DNA from: Corynespora cassiicola
Taxonomy: Eukaryota; Ascomycota; Dothideomycetes; Pleosporales; Corynesporascaceae
Reading direction: 5' to 3'
DNA length: 64,000 nt
Assembly: GCA_022059125.1 (NCBI GenBank)
Contig: JAEUWY010000019.1
Coordinates: 1-64,000 of the forward strand
In this document: positions 21,350-35,852 of the stretch, piece by piece
Numbering within the stretch: position 1 is the first letter of the stretch
Layout of the letters: every line of letters begins with the position of its first letter
The notes under the pieces: model-generated
What the model was told of the DNA's origin: nothing
Databases searched by the model: none
Seen by the model: the letters and a program-made list of their open reading frames with translations, nothing else
Position numbers and translations under genes: made by a program

Positions 21350-23435
21350 AGTATATAATAAGCTTTTTTAATATTTTACTAAACTTTTTTAAACTGCTAT
21401 AACTTTCTAACTAAACAAGCTATAAGAATAAGAAAAAATTGATTTAATAGAGATTTATTATAGCTGTAAGTTGAGAAAAAAAATTTAAAATTTATATTAT
21501 AGTTATAAAGTTATAAATAAGCTTAAAGTAGAGGTAAAAAAAAATGTAAATTTTAAAGCTGATTTATTTTTTATTAAAAAAATATTTTAACTTTTTATTT
21601 TACGCTGATTTAATAAAATTTAGTATATATTACGTAAGTAAAAAACTAGAGCTATAGTTCTATATTTAGATTATAAAAAATAAAAGTTTAAAAAATAAAG
21701 TTTTAATTACATAAATATTATTATATAATAATAAGCTAGTTAAATTAGTATATAAATAAATATTCTAGAAAAAAAATTCTAAATCTCTATTTCTTCTTAA
21801 TATAGATAAGATGGAATCTTACTTGTCAGACTATAAAAAAAAAGTTAATCTTTTATTAAAAGCTAATACACCTATTATAACTATTTCTAATATATTAAAT
21901 AAAAATAAAAGTAGTATTTATGCTACTATATAATAAATAAATAAAAAAAAAAAATTTATTTAATAGCTTAAATAAACAACAAAATAAAGATAAAATTAAG
22001 CTATTAGAAAGATATAAAAAATTTATTATTAGGGATTTAATTAAAAGTTCTAAAAAAACAAATAAAAGAATATTACTAGAAAATAATATAAAAATATCTA
22101 AAAGAAGCTTATAAAAATATTTAAAAAAAGAAAATTATAGTATAAATATTAGTACTAAAAAGCTGTATTTAAATTAAAAAAAAGCTAAAAAAAATTAGAA
22201 TATATAAAAAAAAATATAAAAAATATAGAAAGTACAAATTTAAATAAAATTATATTTTCTGATAAGTTAGTAATAGAAAGAGGTCGAGGTTCTAGGCAGG
22301 AATATATAAGAAAAAAAAGAAATAAAAGAGTAGAAGCTGAATTAGCTTTTATAAAATTAAATTATAAGTTAAAAAAAAATTAAAAAAATTAAAATTAATT
22401 AAAAATTAATTATAATTTTTTTATTTAATTACCTTTTAAAAATAATTAATACTAATTAAATTATAGCTCGAGATATTGTTATATAAGTATAGAGAGCTAT
22501 TTAGATAGAAGGAAAATTAGAATTATTGTTTATTAAAACACCTAATTCTAAAAATAACTTTAATAATACGGATTATATCTAAAAAGTATTAAAACTTATT
22601 ATTAAAAAACAAATAAAACCCGGTTAGTTGATACACCTTTTTTTTACTGTTAAAATTAAATTTAATATTAAATTATAAAATTAATATAAATACTAATTAG
22701 TTTATAGACTGGAAATTTTAATAAAATAATTTAAAAATTCATACAGCTAAACCAGTTTTGAACTAGTTTAAAAGAAATCAAATTAATCTTTTTAAACATC
22801 CTTCTTATAGCCCAGACTTAGCTCCTATTGAAAATATCTGGGCTATATTAAAAAATGCCTTAAATAAATAAAGAACTAATTTATTAGAGAAAGAAAATAA
22901 TATTAAAAGTATTAATTTATTTAAAAGAGCTATAATTAAAGAGTAGAATTTAATTCCACAGAAAATAATAGATAATTATATATTATTTTTATTTAAACGT
23001 AATAAAGCAGTTACAGACGCTAAAAGATATTATACTACATATTAATAATTTATTTTTTATTAATTTATTTTAAAAAAACAATTTTTTAATTTTTTTTTTA
23101 TTTTTGTTTTTTTTAGATAATAAACTTATATAAATTTTTTTTATACAATTACATGCTATTAATAGCTTTTTTTTTAAAAAAAAAACTAAAAATTATACGC
23201 TAGAAAAAAAATTAAAACGCATTAAAATTTAAAATTTTTTTAACTCTCTATTTAGAGTTTTTTAAAACATTTAAAAGATTATATAAGCTTTTTCTTTTTA
23301 AATATTTTTTTATTGTATTTATAAATTACTCTAACTTTAATTTTTTTTTTTTAAATAGTTATTTTAAATAAGAAGCTGTACAAGTTTAAAAAGTACGATT
23401 TTTTTATACATTTTTTTTTAATGTTATCTTTCTGT
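21350..23435 (+). mobile_element. Tc1/mariner-like DNA transposon relic 1
   Basis: A degraded transposase reads in pieces on the plus strand: helix-turn-helix-like text near 21815-21930, ERGRGSRQEYI near 22275, and a strong DDE-end motif SYSPDLAPIENIWAILKNAL near 22803-22862. Inverted ends are recognisable by comparison with relic 2 (61016-63516): TTTTTTAAACTGCTATAACT near 21386 and its diverged inverse near 23390. Borders are approximate. Stops and AT-richness show it is dead. Confidence 0.7.
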
Positions 23436-23949
23436 ACTTATTTACGCGTTATAGGTAATTTTTTTTACTATATAAATACTTTTATTAAATTTTTTCTATA
23501 TTTTCTTATAAATTTTAGCCAATTTTTATTTCTATTTTAGATTTTTATTAATTTAAAATTTAGTAAGTTTTTTTAGTTTTTACTTACAGCCGTAGTTACT
23601 TAAATATTTTTTATAATTATATACGTTATAAAAAACTTTTTTTTATTAAAGTTATATTTTTTAAACTTAACTTTTTTAAAAATACTTTTAAATTTTATTT
23701 AAGTATTTTTAATTTTAATATTAAACGCAGTAAAATTTTTTTTTTATTTTTTTATATTATAGTAGTTTATTATTACAGAAATATTCTATTTTATAAAATT
23801 TATTTTTTAAAATTTTCTTTTTATTATCTGCGTCGGATTTTTTATTTAAAATAGTTTATAATATATTAAACTGTTAAATAATTTTATTTTTTAATTAACA
23901 GTTTTTTATAATATAGCCTGTTTTTCTATATATATAGTAAGTTATACTT

Positions 23950-24852
23950 TTACTTTTAGATTTTTTTTTTTTTTTTTTTTTTTTTAATTTTTAGATATTA
24001 TTAAAAACTATTAGTTTATTACTATAAGTATTACGAGTAAAATATGTTACTTTATATTTAATTTATTTACTAGTATTAGCGTTATAGTACTTTTTACTAT
24101 AGCTTAGTTTAGTATATTATTTATATTATAAGTTTTAGTTTTAGCGTAATTTTATACATAATTCATATAGTTTTTTATTAATATTAATAAATTTATTTAT
24201 AAGTTATTTAAGCGTATTAAGCTAAGTTCTATAATATATAAGTTTTTTTTAATATTAAATTTAACTTTTTAACAGTATATTATTATAATTATTTTATTAT
24301 TCTATTTAGTAAAAATTAACAGTTACTAAAATTTATTAGTAGAGTTAGTAGCTAAAGCCTATTATTTAAAATATTAAATAACTTATTTAGTAATTATATT
24401 TTTTTTAAAAACTTTAAAAATTTATTTAATTTTTTTCTTAAACTTATTAAAATTTTTTATTTATTTCTTAATATTATTATTAGCTTTACTGTTTTTATAC
24501 TTAATAAAAGCTAATTTAATTTGTTAAAGTATTTTACTGTTTATATATATAGCTGTAAATATAACGCGTTTTTTTTTAATATTTATATTTTAAAAATTAA
24601 AAAATAAATTAAGCTGTGAAAGCTAGTTTTTAAACTTCCTTTATTTTATATAGTAAAAATTAAATATTACTATTTTAATAAAATTATTATCTGCTGTATT
24701 AGATTATATAATTATACTAGTAGTAGCTTTAGTATTAATAGTACTATTAGTTAAAGTTTAAAGTACGCGTAATTCTAAAGTAGTACTTATTTTAAAAAAT
24801 ATTTATAATATTAAAATTATACTATAAATAATAAATAAAGCTAGAAAGTAAG
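23950..24852 (-). mobile_element. Gypsy family C relic, gag-proximal part, inverted
   Basis: This stretch matches 56850-57700 in reverse complement. Shared landmarks are AGCTTAGTTTAGTATATTAT (about 24103) against its inverse near 57590, and TTACTAGTATTAGCGTTATA against its inverse near 57615-57635. Together with the LTR-like 25119-25260 it forms the 5' part of a minus-oriented retroelement. The coding capacity is destroyed by stops. Confidence 0.55.
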
Positions 24853-25118
24853 TAGGTCTTGTACAAAAGGACATTTCTAGACTATAGAACTATCTAGAAC
24901 TATCGCAATCTTTTATAGTTTCCTCTCAGCGCCTATTCTAAGTCTAGTCTAGTTTTTTTTTTAGTTATTATAGAAGGGTACGAAAAAATAAAAGATTAGA
25001 GCTAAGTCAGAACTATATCGGAAGTCGGAGGCTGGGAATTAGATGTGAAGTTCTGAATCACGTGCGCGATGCTCAGAAGTGAATATATTCGGACTTTGTG
25101 CGAACGAGGTTCGTCACA
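24853..25118 (-). repeat. Truncated A2 LTR, only lightly RIP-mutated
   Basis: This matches the last about 265 bp of the 367-bp A2 LTR (compare 27338-27704) and ends ...CGAACGAGGTTCGTCACA. It retains many more C and G residues than every other copy in the window. A short solo LTR may fall below the length RIP detects, or it may be younger. It lies between the LTR-like and gag-like parts of the family C relic. Confidence 0.75.
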
Positions 25119-25260
25119 GTAAGTAAAATTATATATAATATACTATACAGATATTTATATTAGTAATAAGTATATTAAATTAATAGTTAATTCTAATTTA
25201 TAAATTTACTAATAAAATAAATATAATTATAGAGTATAATTATATAAACTATATATATAT
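25119..25260 (-). repeat. Family C LTR-like repeat, copy 1
   Basis: Shares GTAAGTAAAAT, ATAATATACTATACAGAT, AGTTAATAGTTAATTCTAA-like text and AATATAATTATA with 58587-58740 in the same orientation. An inverted partner occurs near 56655-56800. Probably the LTR of gypsy family C; its borders are not firmly placed. Confidence 0.55.
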
Positions 25261-25991
25261 GCTCGAGACTGCTGCTTAGTTCTATTTAGTTACTTAGTAC
25301 TACTAAATAGACTAATTAACTAAGTATATTACGTAACTAGCTATAGCAGTATAACTCTATTAACTCTATTATTAGTTTATATTTATAATTTATAATAATT
25401 AAATACTTTTTTTAGTATTACAAACACCACGTACAAAATAAGCTATTACTTTTTACTTTTTTCTAAGCCTGTATATAACTTAGTAATATTAGATATAGAA
25501 TTTTTTTTTATATTTTTTTAGCACGTATAGATATTATATTTAGTTTTTTTTATAGTTACTATATCGCTATTAATTTAGCAGAGCGTTTTTTTAACTGCTA
25601 CTAATATATATTTTTTTTAATTTTATATAAACTACAGCTGCACTTTTAGCTATAAAAAATACTATTTTACTATATTTTATTATACTATTATACTAAATCT
25701 GCTTTTTTTTAGTTTTTACGTTTAGTTATTTTTACTAATTATTTTTTAAGCTTATAAATACAAGCAGCTTATATAATATTCTAATAAAGTATTATTTTAG
25801 TATTTTTTATAAACTATAAATTTTTTTTTTAGTTTTTTTTAGTAATTATATAATAGTATTATTTACAACTTTTACTTATAAACTAAATTTATATAAATTA
25901 CTTAAAATTTATAATTACTATAATATTTTTAGTAAAAGTAGTAGTAGTAAAGTATATAGTTATATATTAAATTAGTTTAAAACACGCTACG

Positions 25992-26351
25992 TGTAAGAAT
26001 ACAAAGCGACTTATTTCTAATATAGTTTAAGTACTACTTAAAATAAAAGTTTACAGAACTAGAAAATAATTATAAATTAAAATCTATAAATTTTATATAA
26101 AAAAATATTTTTAAACTACAGAACTATCTAGAAATATTATATTTTTTTATATTTTTTTTTTAAAAGTTTCTATTTCTAGTTTAGCTTAGTACTGTTTTAG
26201 TTATAAAAAAATAAAAAATTTAAATAGCTAAATATTTAAACTTAAGTTAAAGTTAAATTAAAAATTAAAATTAAAATTTAGTTAAAAGTTAAAGTTACGT
26301 GCGTAATACTAGAAAGTAAATTTAAACTTTATATAGATAAAGTTTATTATA
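25992..26351 (-). repeat. A1 left LTR
   Basis: 360 bp starting TGTAAGAATACAAAGCGAC and ending AAGTTTATTATA (degraded from GTTCGTTACA). It shares its first about 200 bp with A2 LTRs but carries a different second half (AACTTAAGTTAAAGTTAAAT). It pairs with 51387-51745. Confidence 0.85.
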
Positions 26352-27337
26352 TTAATTTTTTTTTAGTAGATAAATTGTTTTAATTTATTCTACGTTATAG
26401 CTTATTTAGAAAAAATGTAAATATTTTTTATTAAAAACAGAGTATTTTATTTTATTATTTCTTTTTTATTTTTTATATTTTATAGAGAAAAGCGTTACGC
26501 GTTTGCGTAGCTAATTAAATACTTAAAATATTACTATTTAGTTAGTATAAATTTAGTACTTTTTTTTTTTTTTTTAACTATTATATTCTGTAAGTAGTTT
26601 ATTCTAATTCTAATATCTAAATTAATTTATTTTTAAAGCTTCTAACTATTCTAACAGCTCTGCTTTATTATATTTATTTTAGTTCTATTTAGTATTTTAC
26701 TAGTAGTTTATTATAAAATATACTTATACGTTTATCGCGTTTTAGCTAAAAAATATATTTTTAATTTTAAATTTAAATTAATTTTAAGTAAAATAAATAA
26801 GTATTATACTGTTTAAAAAAAAATTTGTAAGTTAGTATATATCTAATTTAAAATATATTCTAAATAATTAACTAATACTTTATTTTTAAATTTTAGAGTA
26901 CTGCGCTAATAAGTATAAAATATTAATATAAACTATAAATAACTAAAAAAAAAATTTAAACTATACTTTATTTTTTACTACTATAAAAATTACAGCTAAA
27001 GCTATTTTAGTAGTAATTTAAATAACTAAAGCAGAGTTAGAGCGTATATAAACTAAAAAAATATTACTAGCTATTTATACGCTTTTAAAAGCAGTTTATA
27101 AAAATTTAAAAAAAATAAATTAAAAGCTAAGTAATTTAAAAATAGTTTACTTCTGCAGTTTAATTTATACAGATTAAAAAAAAACTACTAATTCTACTAA
27201 AATTTTTTTAGTAAAACAGTTTAAATAAGTAGATAAGTTAGCTAAAACTTTAATAAAGTTTAATAATAAGTTAAAACTAAAAAAATTAGATAATAATATA
27301 TTTATTTATAATAAAAATAAAAAAAACTAGTAGTTAG

Positions 27338-27704
27338 TGTAAGGACACAGGGCGACTTGTCTCCGATACAGCTCAGATACTATTTAAAATAAAAGTTTAC
27401 AGAACTAGAAAATAATTATAAATTAGAATCTATAGGTTTTATACGAAAAAACATTTCTAGACTACAGAACTATCTAAAACTATTATAACTTTTTATAGTT
27501 TCTCTCCAGCACCTATCTTAAGTCTAGTCTAATCTAGTTCTATTTTTTAGTTATTATAGAAGAGTATAAAAGGATAAAAAATTAAAGCTAAGTTAGAGCT
27601 ATATCAGAAGTCGGAGGCTAGAAATTAGATATAAAGTTCTTAATTACGTGCGCGATACTTAGAAGTAAATATATTCGAATTTTATGCGAACGAAGTTCGT
27701 TACA
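27338..27704 (-). repeat. Solo A2 LTR inside A1
   Basis: A single 367-bp LTR beginning TGTAAGGACACAGGGCGACT and ending CGAAGTTCGTTACA. It is flanked by GTTAG (27333-27337) and GTTAA (27705-27709), a target-site duplication with one G/A change. It is less degraded than most copies. No internal sequence accompanies it, so it arose by LTR-LTR recombination. Confidence 0.85.
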
Positions 27705-30700
27705 GTTAAGCTAAAAACAGATCTAAAATAAATTCTAAATAAATATTTAATAACTATTTTATACTACTTTATTATTTTATAGGTAATTTATAATAATTTT
27801 TTTTATATTTAAAGTTATTAGTTTAAAAATTAGAAAAGTTCTAGCTTATCTAAATACTTATTATAAAATATTTTAAGTTTATATAAAGCGTTTATAAAGT
27901 TAAATATATTATACTATATAAAGTTTAAGTTATATCCGACTTAGTTTACTTAGTACTTTAATAATAAATATACTAGTTTATTAGTAAAAATATTTTAAAT
28001 TTTTTATTTTTTTATTTTATTAATAAATACTCTAATAGGTTTCGGAGCCTCTTATTCTAAAAGTAAATTATTTAGACTTTTATAGAAAATATCTAGTATA
28101 AATATATTATAGATTTTTAATTAAGAAAGTAATTTAAAACAGTATAAATAGCTTATTTTTTTTATTATTTTAAAGAAATCTGTCTACTATTTAAACAGTT
28201 TTTAACTTAGTTTTATTAATAATAAGTTTTTAGTTTTTAAATATATTTAATTTTTAATTTTTTAATCTATTTCGCAGTAATAAAAATAAACTTAAATTTA
28301 TATTTATTTTTAAGTTTTTTTAAAAAAAAAATTTATAATTTTTTATACTTTATATATTTAAAAAACTAGAGCTAAAGTATTTTAGTAGTTTAGCTTTTTC
28401 TAAAGTTTTAAAAATTAAAAAAATTTTTAATACTAATTTTAATAAAGTTTAAAACTAAATAGAACTTAGTATAAAGTTATTTTTAAGTTTATATATAGTA
28501 AAGTAATTTAAACGTAATTTATTAATAGCAGAAATTTATTTTAGTTATTCTAGTAGTAATATATAAATAGTTTTAGTTTTTAGTTAATATATTAGTTTAT
28601 AATTTTAGTTTAACTGTTTATTTTTTTATAGTATACAGTAAATAGTTTAACCTTAATACTAATAATATAATAGAATTTAAACTAAAAGCTAGAGACAAAC
28701 TGCGGTTTTTAGTTAGATATAATAATTTTTAAAATATATTTAAATTAGTATATCTACTAAGTAAATAAATAGGCTATACTACGTGCGTTAATATTTTTAT
28801 AATGTAAAATTAATATAAATTATTTAAAAAGTTAATTAATAATTACTAAAATTTAGTTATATTTAGCTTTATTACAGTAGAATTTTTTAAAATTTATATA
28901 AAAATATTATATAAATTTATTGAAAATAAAAAGTAAATAGATTTTTTTAGTAGTTTAAATTTATTTTAAATATACCTATTAATAGGCAAAATAGTTCTTT
29001 ATATATTATTTATATAAATTAACTATATTTTTTAAGTAGTACTTTTAAGCTAGTAACTAGTAAGTTTTTATAAAGCTAAAATATACAGAAAAAATTTAGT
29101 TATAAGCTTTTTATATTAAATATGTAATAAGCGTAGAATTTTAGAAAATATATAACTAATATTAATATAATATAAATCTGTTCTGTGTCTAGTACTAAAT
29201 AAATTTATTTTTTTATTTTTTTATAAAATTTAATTAATTTTTTTTTAGAAAAGTATTAATAAGTTTAAAAAAGTTAAAATTTATAAAGTTTTAGAGTATA
29301 TTATATATACACAGATAAAATATTTAGTTTAAGTTTTAATATATTTTTAAACTAACTCAGCATTAATTTAAAAATTAAAATAATATAGTCTAATTAATAT
29401 ATAGAAATAATTATTACGCTAAATAGTAGAAAAATCTTCTATATTCTATTTATAATAACTAAGAATATTAGCTTTAGTATTATTTTTATTTAGAGTATAT
29501 TTAATATAAAAGTTAGAAAAACGCTAAATTTTTTATTTATTTTATTTATCGCGCGTTAAAAACTTTAGTAGTTATAAAATATTTAAATAATTTATAGTTA
29601 AAATATATTTAGATCTAATACTCTACAGAAAAAAAATTAGCTTACTATTTTTTAAAAGTAGTAATAATAGTAAAAAAAAATTTATTATATATTTTTTAGT
29701 TTAGTTTAAAGCTAAATAAAGTTTTACTATAAAAAATATAAAAGTACTATTTTTTATTAATATATTACTAGAATTATACATCTACTATTACGCTGTCTAA
29801 TATATTTATTTTTAATTTTATAAATAATTAGAATTAAAATAGTATAGTATTAAAATAAAAAAAAAGTATTTTTTAAAGTTTTAAAAGCTTAGTCACACGC
29901 TAAAATCTATTTAAAAAATATTATAAAATTTTAAAATATACTAATTTAAAAAGCTATTTAAAAATGTTTTAGTATAAATTATTAGTAAAAACTAGTAAAT
30001 TTTAAAAATAATTTTATTTTAGTAATAATAATAGATTAGACAGACCTAGTTCTGCAGAGCTTTTACTTTTTCTAAATTTATTTTTAGTTTTTAGTTAGTT
30101 AAAATATATTCTAAATATTTAATACGCTTTATATAGAAATTAAATTTAGCTATATTTACTTATAGTTTAGTTTAATATAGTTATTCTAAAACAGTTTTAA
30201 TATACTAAATATAAATTAGTTTATTTTTAAAGTAAATAAAAATATTATTTAAGTATATAATACAGAAGTTATTAAAATAGTCTATTAAAACGTTTTTTAT
30301 ATACTGCTAGAATATAGCTGAACTATTATACAGCCTAAATAAAAAAACTTTATATTTATTTATTCTGTATTATATTTAAAAAGTAGTATATTTTTTACTA
30401 TTAAAGTTTATATAAATTTTATTTAACGTAGTATAAATATCTAATTTTGTAAAAAACTTAGTTTTACTAAACTTTACTAGTAGTTTATTTATTTAAAATA
30501 TTAAATAAGCGTTTTTTTAAATAAAAGCGTTTAGTTTATAATAGTTAATATATATTTTTAGTTTTTTATTTCATTTATAAACACAGAGAATAAAAAATAT
30601 AAAAAAACTCTAACTCTATTTAATAAAACTATATTAAAGTTAGATTATTATAAATTTTTAAATAGCTTTAAGTTTTTTAAAATTTTACTTATATAAAAAA

Positions 30701-31223
30701 CTATAACTATTTAAAAACAGTTTAGTTAAAATAATTTTATAATTATATAATTAATATAAAAGAAGATAGAGTGCGGCTTTTAGATTAAATATATTTTAAT
30801 AAAATTTATATATAGAAAATAGTTAGTTTAGTATTAAAAAAACAACAGTTTTATTTAAAAAATAAAAATTCTAAATTTATTAGTTAATTTTGTACATAGT
30901 TATTATAAAAAATTTATTTTTAGATTATTTTATTTAAAAATAAAAAATATTAGTAGATATAGCAGCTATTTAGAAATTATAGCTAAATTTAGAACAGTAT
31001 TAGACGTTAGTTAAAAAAAAATATTTAAACTAAAAAAGTTTAAGTTTTTAAAGTTAATACAGATAAATTTTTAAACTTTTTTAGTTTTTTATATATATAT
31101 TTTTTTTATAATATATTTTTATAAAAAATATTTTACTTTATTTTTTAATTAATTATAGAAAAATATAAGCGTTAGAAAATAAGTAGAGTAAGTATATAAA
31201 AAAAAATATATTAAACTAGCTAT

Positions 31224-31444
31224 TATAAGGCTGTGTTTTATTATAATCTATTATAATCTATTATAAAGTATTTTAAGTTAGCTTAGTTATAAGCGTAATA
31301 GTATATATTTTTAAATTACTGTAAGCTGTCTTAGCAGCAATTTATTTTTATTTTTTTTATATAATAATATATAATTTAGTTTTTTTTATCTGTTTATCCG
31401 TATTATTATAACTCTTACACTTTATTTTAGATTTATATCTAATA
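31224..31444 (+). repeat. Element B left LTR
   Basis: 221 bp from TATAAGGCTGTGTTTTATTA to TTATATCTAATA. It matches the right copy closely, with mostly C/T and G/A differences. The sequence before it is A1 text and the sequence after it is B internal. Confidence 0.85.
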
Positions 31445-33260
31445 TTTAAATTACTTATTACACAGTATAAAATAAACAGCGTTAAACTATTATAGCTAAT
31501 AACTATATAAATTTATAAACTCTATTTAGTGCTTTTAAAAATACTAAAAAAATAAAAATTAGTATTTTATACTATAGTAGTAGCAGAAAAAATAGTTAAA
31601 AATAAAAAAATAATTATAAATAATAACAGAATAATATTAGAGTAGTAAAGCTTAGTAGAGATTATAAGACTTTATTATCGCTAAAATTAAAAATAAATAT
31701 TTTATTTTAATTTAAAATACTAAAAGTATTAAAAAAACTGCACTAATAGTTTAAAAATAAATAATAATAAAAAAAATTATAATAACTATTTAAATTACGC
31801 TGTAGATATAAGCAGAGTAATATAACAGTTTTTAATAAAGCTATAAGTAATATAAAAATTACTATAATAGCTTATTCTACACTAAAACAGATAAATTTAC
31901 TATATTTTAAACTACTTTATTATTATAAAAAAATAAATAACATAGACTATAACTAATAGCTCCGCGATAATAAAAACTACTATATAAAAAACTTATAATA
32001 TTTTAAAATAAATAAATAAAAAACTTTATTTAGCTTATAATATATAAGTAAAAATATAAAAAAATTTTAGAAAACGTATATAGTATATATACACTAAAAT
32101 AACTTATATTAGACTTTTATATAGTAAAACTTAAAAAAAGAATATTAAAAATATTAGATATAGTAGAAGAACGCAAGTAATCTGCTTATAACTTTATTAG
32201 AATTTATAAATAAAAATTTTTACAGTTTTTAATAGACTTTTTTAATTACTTTTAACTTTTCTAAATTAATATAAAAAAATTAAATTTTTATAAAATAGTA
32301 GTTAAATTTACTAGAGTATTTTTAAAAAAAGTCTAACGTAAATTATAACACCTTTTTTAATAAAGTTACTTAAATTTTTTATAAATAAAGTAAAAAGAAA
32401 ATAGAATTTATAGAGATCTGTTGCAGAAAAGTAAAATAAAAAAAAATTAAAAAATAAATAAATAAAAATCTAGTACGCTAATAAGTTTTAATTTTATAAA
32501 ATTAAGCTAAAAAAAAAAAAGTAAAAATAATTTATAACAGGCTAAAATGTTTTAAAAGTATAAAAAAAAATTTAAAACAGATATAGTATATTATACTTAT
32601 AAAAAATAGAATTATATTATACTCTGTTACCCGAATAAAGCAAAAAAAAAACTTATTTTTTTAATAAGAAAAAAAAAGCTAAAAGCTAGAGAGATTAGAT
32701 TTCTATTTTTTAGTTTATATTAATTTAATATAAGTAAAAAAGTTAGAGAATTTTAAAAAAATACTAAATATTTAAAATTTTACGCTATTTTTTTTTAAAA
32801 TAAAAATAAAAAGTTCTATAAAGCTAGATACTATAATAAATAGTAAAATATAGTTTAATATTATTTTAGTAACAGTAGTAAAAGAACAGAATTTAGTTAT
32901 TTATTCTGTACTAAAAATTATTCTACTATTTTTAAATAAATTAGATTATACTATTTATAAGTTTATAGTTACAGAGATATATATTAAAAATTTAAAAAGC
33001 AGAGTATAGACTTATAGAATTTTATTTATAGTTACTAATTTTAAAAAACCGCTAATATACTTAAAACTATTTTAAATTAATTAGTTTAATTTAAAGTTAA
33101 ATTTTCGGAGCTGAAAAATGCTTTTTAAAAGTATTAAAAGCTATAATAGTTTAAAATATATTAAAGTAGCTATAAAGAATATAAATTAGTTTAAAAGAAT
33201 ATTTTTAAGTTCTAATACAGACGTTTACGTCTGTTTAATTAGTTAACTTTAAAATATATT

Positions 33261-33627
33261 TATAACAAACTTTATTTGTATAAAGTTTAAATATATTTAT
33301 TTCTAAGTATCGCGCACGTGATTAAGAATTTTATATTAGATTTCTAGCTTCTAATTTCTAATATAGCTCTAACTTAGCTTTAATTTTTTATTTTTTCGTA
33401 CTCTTCTATAATAACTAAAAAATAAAACTAGACTAGACTAGACTTAGAATAGATGCTGGAGAGAAACTATAAAAAGTTGTAATAGTTTTAAATAGTTCTG
33501 TAGTCTAGAAATGTTTTTTTATATAAAACTTATAAATTCTAACTTATAATTATTTTCTAGTTCTGTAAACTTTTATTCTAAATAGTATTTAAGCTGTATT
33601 AAAAACAAGTCGCTCTGTATTTTTATA
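33261..33627 (+). repeat. A2 LTR 1
   Basis: 367 bp, TATAACAAACTTTATTTG to CTCTGTATTTTTATA, degraded from TGTAACGAAC...CCTTACA. Immediately preceded by TSD ATATT. Confidence 0.88.
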
Positions 33628-35163
33628 TTATATTTCTAAACTACTTTTCGCTAGTAACGGCTTAAAAATATTACTTCTCTATTTATTATAAAAAAAAGTA
33701 TAACTAGATAGTATACGTATTAGATTAGATCTATTTTAAATTACTACGTACGTTTTTAACTTTTAGCAAAATTAAAATTTTCTAAATTTTTTAATAACTA
33801 AAGCTTTTAGATTTAGAACTTTTATTTCTATATAAATTAGATTGTTTTTAGAAAAAACACGTTATACGCTAAAATAGAAACTAGATAACTACTAAAAATC
33901 TACTAGAATTAATTCTAACTATTAATATCTGGCTCTATATATCTACTAAATATATTTTAAAAAAATATTATTTAAAAATTAAATAGGCTGCGAGAACAGC
34001 TCTAACTCTCTAATAATAATTTAGAATCTACTAAATTTTTACTTTAATTTAATAATAGTAATTTTTACTTTATACTAACAGAAGTTAAAATTTTATAGTT
34101 ATAAGCTAGAATATTAGAACTTAAAGCTGCTGCTGTAAATTCTTTTTTCTACTAAAAAAAATAATTTAAACTGTTACTATTAACTCGCATCCGACAACTA
34201 TTTAAGTTATTTTTAATTTTAGTTTAGCTAAAGTTATTTAAGTAAATTTTTAAAATTAAGCTTTTTAGCGATAGAAAAACCGTTACTTTTTTATAATAGC
34301 TAGCTTCTATCTAAAATCGCTTTAATATTAATTAAAACTATTATTTTACTAAGTAAGCTTGTATAGCGGAAGTTTAGAAATATATATTAAAACTAGTTTA
34401 AGAATATTTAGAGCTCTGTTATTTAGCTAATAACTCTCTAAAATAGTTTTTTAACGCAGAAAAAATATTTAATTTTTTAAAATTATACTTTATTTCAGAA
34501 AATAAAAAAGTAGAAAATTAAGTTGTTTTTTATTAATTACAGATAAAATAAAAAGAACTTTTCTCTGCTTTTAAGGTCTAATTTTTATTTACTACTATTA
34601 AAAACAAAGTATAAAAAAAAGAATAGTTTTTCTACTTATAGAAAAAGATTACCTTAGCTTTATAAGTTCTAAATTTTAAATTTAAATCTCTGTAGAATAA
34701 CTTTTTTAATAATATAGTAAAATATTTTTTCGCTTATAATATAGAGCGCTAAAATAACTCTATATCTGCTGTTAGTAGAAATAAAAAAAATAACTATAGT
34801 TTTTTACTAAATAAAATTTTAGAGAATTAGAAAATATCTAGTCTATCTGCAGTATTTATAAAAAAAAAAAAACTACTTACTTACGCACTATTTAAGCAGG
34901 TTTATAAATACTGTACTAACGCAAAAACAGTAAGCTATCTAATCTAGCTCTAGCTATAGAAAAAAACTACTACTAATATAATAAATTAGGCTATTTCGCG
35001 CGCGACTGCAATCCTTTTTAAATAAACTAAATTACTATTAATAATAATTTATATAACTAATTTAAAAATATAATTAACTTTAATAAACTAAATTTAGTTT
35101 AACTAGAAAATAAAAACGTCTAGAAAAATTCTCTGCTTTAAATTATAGTAAGTATAATCTACT

Positions 35164-35852
35164 TAATATAAACTTATTAAACTTATTAGAAAGCTATTAT
35201 TTCTAAATACTTTCTGTTCTCTATTCTAACAGGCTTAAAATCTGTTTATATTTTTTTATTAATACTAGCGTATAAAAATTTTTATTTATTAATACTTTTA
35301 TTACAGTATTTTTAGTCTGTATTTTTTAGATATCTATCTAAAAACTACTATATAAAGTTAAAGTACGCGGCTTCTAAAATTTAATTAAATTTTTAGCTAT
35401 TTATTATATCTGTCTCTATTTTCGCCTAAATAAATATATAATTTTAAATTATTTTTTTATTATTTTTAACTTCAGATTCTAAAACTATATTATTAGTCTA
35501 AAATAAATAAAAAAATTTAAACTTAAACTAGACACGGAACATAACTGGATTATCTAGCCTTTTTAGTACCTACTTTTATATATATCTACTCTATCTATAC
35601 TTTAATATTTATACTAATTTTTTACTAGCTAGAGTGTAGAGCAAAATATTCTCTAAAAAAACGCTTTCTAAAAAACTAACTAAACTAAATACTATTAAAG
35701 CCTAAAAACTTATCTATATTAATTTTAAAAACTAAAATTTTTTTAGCCTAGACGCTTTTTTTTAATTAATTTTTAACTAAATTTTAAGTTTAGTTAAAGT
35801 TTCTAAATAGCTGCTATTTTAGCTAATACTTTTTATTTCTAAATAAAATAAT
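35164..35852 (+). repeat. 689-bp tract identical between the two A2 copies (copy 1)
   Basis: By eye every base of this tract equals 40235-40923 (offset 5071), while the sequence on both sides carries frequent C/T and G/A differences. Immediately left, CTACTTAATA stands against CTATCTAATA; immediately right, ATTTAAAAAT against ATCTAAAAAT. Confidence 0.85.

Larger units (their letters stand above)
20020..25991. repeat. RIP-degraded AT-rich block, left flank of the nested stack
   Basis: AT-rich, TpA-rich and stop-riddled. It includes a Tc1/mariner-like relic (about 21350-23435), an inverted relic of gypsy family C (about 23950-25260), a truncated A2 LTR (24853-25118) and stretches with nothing recognisable (20020-21350, 25260-25991). 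No intact coding sequence. Confidence 0.8.
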
